A stretch of 15,470 nt of DNA from Myxococcales bacterium (GTDB lineage Bacteria; Myxococcota; Polyangia; Fen-1088). The stretch covers positions 6,720-22,189 of the forward strand of contig PMCR01000464.1 of the NCBI GenBank assembly GCA_003155465.1. The letters are read 5' to 3'. The position numbers and the translations under genes were made by a program. Below the pieces are notes generated by a model. The model worked only from the letters and a program-made list of their open reading frames with translations, was not told where the DNA came from and ran no database searches. Shown here piece after piece: positions 13,481 through 15,470 of the stretch; the stretch's first letter is position 1, and each line of letters opens with the position of its first letter.

Positions 13481-14692
13481 CTAGCGCTTTCCCCGCATGC
13501 GAATCCGAAGTGCCAGGCCGAGCAATGCCAAAGCGAAGAAGCCACCGGAGGTGGACCCTCCGGCCACGGAGCAGCCGCTACCTCTGGCAGAAAACTCCGA
13601 AGGCGGCGTGGCGGTGACGCTGCTTCCAGCGTCGGCGCCGGTCAAGACCGCCGGACCGTCGGGCTTGGTTCCTGCGTCGGCAGCGAGCCGTGAGTCGGTC
13701 GAGGCGGGAATCGCGTCGACCGGCATATCCGTGCCAGCATCGCACACAACATATTCGGTGAAGTATTGAGTCTCCCGATAGTCACTGGCGCCGGCCAAAG
13801 CCAGGCCCACATCCGGATCCGTCGATCCGAAGGAAAACGTCACAGTCAACTTGGTCAGACGGTCGCCCGCCGCAGCGAGACCTGCCAGAGAGGAAACATT
13901 GTCCGCGGTCAGCGCTCCTGAGTAGCCAAGGACTCGGTTGTAGTTGGCGCCGTCTGCAAACGCCAGTTGCTGGTCGCCCGGGGTAATGCCAAAAATGCGC
14001 CACGAAAATCCGCTGCCGTAGGAAGATGGGGGAGCGCTGGCACTCGCCATACGCGAGGGCACGACCGGCACCGCGGAAGCAAACGATAGCTTGACTGGCC
14101 CAAGTGACTTGCAGATCATGCCACCGCCACCGTCCGGCGCTGCCCCTTGGCTGATCTTGAAGGCCACGAAGTACCAGGCCTTCTGTACATAGTAGGAAAA
14201 CACGCTGGACGCCGTGGCGGAGAAGGGATAGCCGTTGGTGGTAAGCCAATCCGTGAACGATTGCTCGTTGTCGGCCTTTAGCTGAACCCAATCGAGAAAA
14301 CCCACCCGGCCCGACGAGACCACGGTGGCACCGTTTTCGGTAGGCGATCCAGTCCCGCCCGGCGCTCCACCACTACGGTAGGGAGAACATGAGGTGGTGG
14401 TGACCTCCCGCGGCTTGGACCAGTCAACGACTCCAGTGAAGGCTGCCTGGTCGGACAATGCCGGAGATTCGGTGAGAGTTGAAGGGACAGGGAGAATCAA
14501 GCCGAAGTTGCTGGCAGTGCCGCAGAACGTAGGTTGGAACACGTAGGTCTCTACGCCGTTCTTGTGGACCACGATGATGTCTTGTTGCGGATTCACATTG
14601 ATCCCGTTGCCAAAGGGAGCCCCACAGGGAAGCGCCGAGCGGGCGGCGAGAAGAGCTACGAAACCGGCGGCGAGTGCAAGTTGGGTCTTCAT
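13481..14692 (-). CDS. DUF2330-like secreted protein with MYXO-CTERM-type sorting tail
   Basis: The product has 403 residues. A Sec signal (1-20) leads into LPCGAPFGNG, then the DUF2330-like pattern: N-x-x-QQDIIVVHKNGVETYVF (34-52) and a Cys-containing stretch ending NFGLILPVPS (62-71). The middle of the protein is beta-rich. A low-complexity Asp/Ala/Pro linker (about 325-370) is followed by GSGCSVAGG (371-379), a hydrophobic segment (384-396) and a basic end RIRMRGKR. This is the Gly-Cys, membrane helix, Arg/Lys layout of MYXO-CTERM tails, which tether proteins to the cell surface in Myxococcota. The ATG is chosen because it has AGGAG at the right spacing and a proper signal peptide; a longer frame to 14818 would overlap the upstream gene. 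The function of DUF2330 proteins is not established, and the DUF2330 match is by eye. Confidence 0.8.
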   Translation of the reverse strand: MKTQLALAAGFVALLAARSALPCGAPFGNGINVNPQQDIIVVHKNGVETYVFQPTFCGTASNFGLILPVPSTLTESPALSDQAAFTGVVDWSKPREVTTTSCSPYRSGGAPGGTGSPTENGATVVSSGRVGFLDWVQLKADNEQSFTDWLTTNGYPFSATASSVFSYYVQKAWYFVAFKISQGAAPDGGGGMICKSLGPVKLSFASAVPVVPSRMASASAPPSSYGSGFSWRIFGITPGDQQLAFADGANYNRVLGYSGALTADNVSSLAGLAAAGDRLTKLTVTFSFGSTDPDVGLALAGASDYRETQYFTEYVVCDAGTDMPVDAIPASTDSRLAADAGTKPDGPAVLTGADAGSSVTATPPSEFSARGSGCSVAGGSTSGGFFALALLGLALRIRMRGKR

Positions 14693-14699
14693 GGCTAGT

Positions 14700-14704
14700 C
14701 TCCT
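14700..14704 (-). promoter_or_regulatory. Ribosome binding site of the DUF2330 gene
   Basis: On the minus strand AGGAG lies 7 nt before the ATG (14690-14692), inside the 22-bp gap after the SUMF1-fold gene. It fixes the start and supports translation from a shared transcript. Confidence 0.8.
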
Positions 14705-14714
14705 TTCCCACCGT

Positions 14715-15470
14715 TCACTTCGCGCCTTCGGGATAGATACAACGGAATCCAACATTGGGCGCCCATAGACCAGGCAATTCCGCCTTGCGGCAAGTGGTGC
14801 GCAAGGAACTCTCCCCACTCACCCAGCAACCGCCGCGCATGACCTTCAATGTGCCCCTATCCGGGCCGATGGGATCCTGGCCGGGACTGCGGCTGTAGTA
14901 GCCCGCATCGTACCAATCCGCGGTCCACTCCCAGACATTTCCCGCCATGTCGAACGCCCCGTACGGGCTCTGGCCCGCCACCCGCCGGCCCACTCTATCT
15001 GTGTCACCCACGCAACCGGCGAAATTGGCTCTCGTGCAATCGGGCGGGCTCGCGCCCCAGGGATAGGTGCGCGGGGCATCGCTCCCGGCTGCGGCGCGCT
15101 CCCATTCCGCCTCGCTGGGCAGCCGGCCACCGGCAAAGGCGCAGAACTGGGCGGCCTGTTTCCACGACACATGAATCACAGGATAGTCGGCAAAAACGGG
15201 GTCATCGAAATAGTGGGGCCGTACGTTCGAACTGAAGAGGGCAGGCGCGGCACAAGCAGCCGAGTTCACGCAGGCCCGGTAGCGGGCATTGGTGACCTCG
15301 TAGCGGTCCATGGCAAACGCCGAGCCATTCACTCGGTGAACCGGCCTCTCGTCCGCGGCGCCGGCCTCGCTGCCCATCAGAAATGATCCGGCGGGCACGC
15401 GCACGGGGCTGGGATCCATGGCGGCGGCTGCGCAGTTGGGCGCATCATCGACCAAGCCGTTGCAGTCGTC
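14715..15470 (-). CDS. SUMF1/FGE-fold protein with MopE-like Asp/Cys motif, FGE cysteines absent (5' end missing)
   Basis: The frame is open to the window edge, so the start lies outside; 251 residues are present. The first residues, DDCNGLVDDAPNC, match the Asp-rich, Cys-containing repeats of MopE-type putative metal-binding proteins common in Myxococcota, implying a secreted protein with more repeats upstream. The rest is an FGE-sulfatase (SUMF1) domain: VPAGSFLMGS, DRYEVTNARYRAC, VSWKQAAQFCAFAGGRLPSE followed by AEWERAA, YPWG, GAFDMAGNVWEWTADW, RGGCW and NVGFRC. In genuine formylglycine-generating enzymes two Cys follow RGGSY within a few residues; here the segment is RGGCWVSGESSL, with those positions Ser and Leu. 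Sulfatase maturation is therefore unlikely, and a binding or structural role is more probable. Its stop is 22 bp before the DUF2330 ATG, so the two genes are probably co-transcribed. Confidence 0.88.
   Translation of the reverse strand, partial: DDCNGLVDDAPNCAAAAMDPSPVRVPAGSFLMGSEAGAADERPVHRVNGSAFAMDRYEVTNARYRACVNSAACAAPALFSSNVRPHYFDDPVFADYPVIHVSWKQAAQFCAFAGGRLPSEAEWERAAAGSDAPRTYPWGASPPDCTRANFAGCVGDTDRVGRRVAGQSPYGAFDMAGNVWEWTADWYDAGYYSRSPGQDPIGPDRGTLKVMRGGCWVSGESSLRTTCRKAELPGLWAPNVGFRCIYPEGAK

Overview
The window looks like chromosomal DNA of a high-GC member of the Myxococcota (former Deltaproteobacteria). The clues are a MYXO-CTERM-like tail on a DUF2330 protein, a MopE-like D-D-C-N-G-L-V-D-D motif, a very long outer-membrane-type lipoprotein of choice-of-anchor-D/ASH repeats, a GH9-CBM3 cellulase with a lipoprotein-like leader, and a PUFA-synthase-like carrier/ketoreductase/dehydratase megasynthase. 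This is family recognition by eye; no database search was possible. No IS element, phage gene, CRISPR array, rRNA or tRNA was seen.

Layout. Bases 1-2766 (+) are the 3' end of a multidomain synthase (carrier domain, Ala/Pro linker, KR, hot-dog DH). Three bases later comes an Sfp-type phosphopantetheinyl transferase (2770-3513, +), the enzyme expected to arm carrier domains, so the pair reads as the end of a lipid or polyketide operon. About 500 bp without a gene follow, with a possible promoter near 3825-3856. Bases 4009-9495 (+) encode an 1828-residue lipoprotein of about 15 tandem Ig-like units, closed by a strong intrinsic terminator (9526-9570). An MFS transporter (9616-10836, +) then converges, 8 bp apart, on a secreted GH9-CBM3 cellulase (10845-13220, -). 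A 260-bp gap upstream of the cellulase holds several inverted repeats. Last is a minus-strand pair: a DUF2330 protein with a sorting tail (13481-14692) behind a SUMF1-fold protein (14715 to the window edge).

How the parts fit. Three themes are visible: lipid or polyketide assembly (synthase plus its activating enzyme), cell-surface display (ASH lipoprotein, DUF2330 protein, SUMF1-fold protein), and cellulose attack (GH9 enzyme, possibly with uptake by the neighbouring MFS protein). The links between themes are inference from proximity only.

The best candidates for something unusual are: a carrier domain with Thr where Ser normally carries phosphopantetheine, beside a dedicated transferase; the 15-unit Cys-paired ASH lipoprotein of unknown role; a SUMF1-fold protein lacking the FGE catalytic cysteines, coupled to a DUF2330/MYXO-CTERM protein; and the inverted-repeat-rich leader of the cellulase gene. 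No wholly new system can be proven from this window.
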